DNA of 6,236 nt from the NCBI GenBank assembly GCA_002490525.1, contig DKUE01000009.1, positions 1,007 through 7,242 on the forward strand, in the 5' to 3' direction. Origin of the DNA: Ruminococcaceae bacterium UBA7212 (GTDB lineage: Bacteria; Bacillota; Clostridia; Oscillospirales; Acutalibacteraceae). This document shows positions 5,583 to 6,236 of the stretch, piece after piece. The notes below the pieces were generated by a model that was given only the letters and a program-made list of their open reading frames with translations, was not told where the DNA came from and did no database searches. Every line of letters begins with the position of its first letter. The first letter of the stretch is position 1. Both the position numbers and the translations under genes were made by a program.

Positions 5583-6236
5583 CTACTTAATAACCCTTAC
5601 CATGGACATTGCCATACTCGCGCCGTAAAGCCCCTGCATCGGATTAAATTTTGCCGATGTTTCCAATCCGAATTTTTCAAGCACACGCGGGACTTCCGTT
5701 GCCGACAGCATCACACCCGTGCCGAGTAGCGGATGCTCTGCAAACGTAAGCAAACCTGCAAACAGCATGATGGTTTGCAGAAATGCAGTGACGCAAAGTC
5801 CGATTATCTGCTTGCACCAAGATGTAAACCCGTCTGTATAGCCGCGCGGAACGGAAAACATATGTACAGAGCCGATTGCAATCAGCGCAAGCAATATGCC
5901 GCCGCGTTTCAGATTGGCAAAGAACACTTTGATAATACAGTATGCAAAGGCAATTAACAGCAGCAGAAAGAAAATGGACGACACATTCACACCTGCCGCC
6001 CATCCTGTCAACGTCTGCTGCGCATATTCTCCGATTTTCAGTGTACTGTCTTTGCCCGCAAGCGTCAGTACCCCTTTGGAAACACTGTTCTGTAACGAAA
6101 TGCAGAAACGGTACAGCTCCACAGGAATATTGACAAACAAAAAAGAGGCTACCAGCCCCTTGACGCCGTTTTTGATTACATCGGTTACATCACCCTTTTG
6201 CTGTAAGGATGCATTGGCTATGCCGAAATCAAAGAT
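5583..6236 (-). CDS. TrbL/VirB6-like polytopic conjugation protein, C-terminal 217 residues (5' end outside window)
   Basis: The frame is open from the window edge to the TAG at 5585-5583, so the gene is cut at its 5' end. A TTG at 6140 is only an internal codon: the 32 upstream codons (IFDFGIANASLQQKGDVTDV onward) read as continuous protein with no ribosome binding site nearby. Hydrophobic segments fall at about residues 28-48, 86-107, 113-131 and 141-166 of the visible part. The block VPRGYTDGFTSWCKQIIGL, then LTAF-like TAFLQT, GLLTF, LGTGVMLSATEVPR and FGLETS, resembles the TrbL-family proteins of Tn1549/CTn elements (CD0411-like). These form part of the inner-membrane channel. Order TrbL - PrgI - VirB4 supports the call. 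The AAG-TAG-GAGG end provides the ribosome binding site for prgI, implying translational coupling. Confidence 0.87.
   Translation of the reverse strand: MFDFGIANASLQQKGDVTDVIKNGVKGLVASFLFVNIPVELYRFCISLQNSVSKGVLTLAGKDSTLKIGEYAQQTLTGWAAGVNVSSIFFLLLLIAFAYCIIKVFFANLKRGGILLALIAIGSVHMFSVPRGYTDGFTSWCKQIIGLCVTAFLQTIMLFAGLLTFAEHPLLGTGVMLSATEVPRVLEKFGLETSAKFNPMQGLYGASMAMSMVRVIK

Noticed and set aside
5583..6140. Complete 185-residue gene starting at TTG 6140
   Set aside because: The frame is open to the window edge with sensible hydrophobic protein sequence upstream and no ribosome binding site before the TTG, so it is a truncated larger gene.

Overview
The window reads as part of an integrative and conjugative element (ICE) of the Tn1549/CTn type found in Gram-positive Clostridia. 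The reasons are a TrbL - PrgI - VirB4 - NlpC/P60 order typical of Firmicutes conjugation modules, strong AGGAG-type ribosome binding sites, a moderate GC content, and accessory DpnD/PcfM-like and ArdA-like genes. The host genus cannot be fixed from the sequence. Every gene I can support lies on the minus strand, so transcription runs from position 6236 towards position 1.

Region 6236-1835 is the mating-pore part. It holds the 3' portion of a polytopic TrbL/VirB6-like membrane protein, a short PrgI-family membrane protein, a complete 818-residue VirB4-like ATPase with intact Walker motifs, and a membrane-anchored NlpC/P60 peptidoglycan hydrolase. Gaps between these genes are only 6-12 nt, and ribosome binding sites overlap or precede the previous stop codon, so this is one translationally linked operon. 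The pore proteins, the ATPase that powers assembly, and the wall hydrolase that opens peptidoglycan fit one type IV secretion machine.

Region 1818-416 continues the same operon, with gaps of 15-29 nt, into three small acidic proteins: a 60-residue DpnD/PcfM-like protein, a 153-residue protein I do not recognise, and a 237-residue ArdA-family antirestriction protein. ArdA mimics DNA and protects an incoming element from type I restriction. The unrecognised acidic protein beside it is the best candidate here for something undescribed.

Region 415-82 is non-coding. It contains six copies, four perfect and two variant, of the palindrome AGGTATACCT, a hairpin followed by six T on the plus strand, and other dyads. 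It separates the ardA end of the operon from the start of a further minus-strand gene (81 to beyond position 1). That gene's 27 visible residues look like the beginning of a ribbon-helix-helix DNA-binding protein. The palindromes could be its operators, part of a transfer origin, or a mobile repeat family; the sequence alone does not decide.
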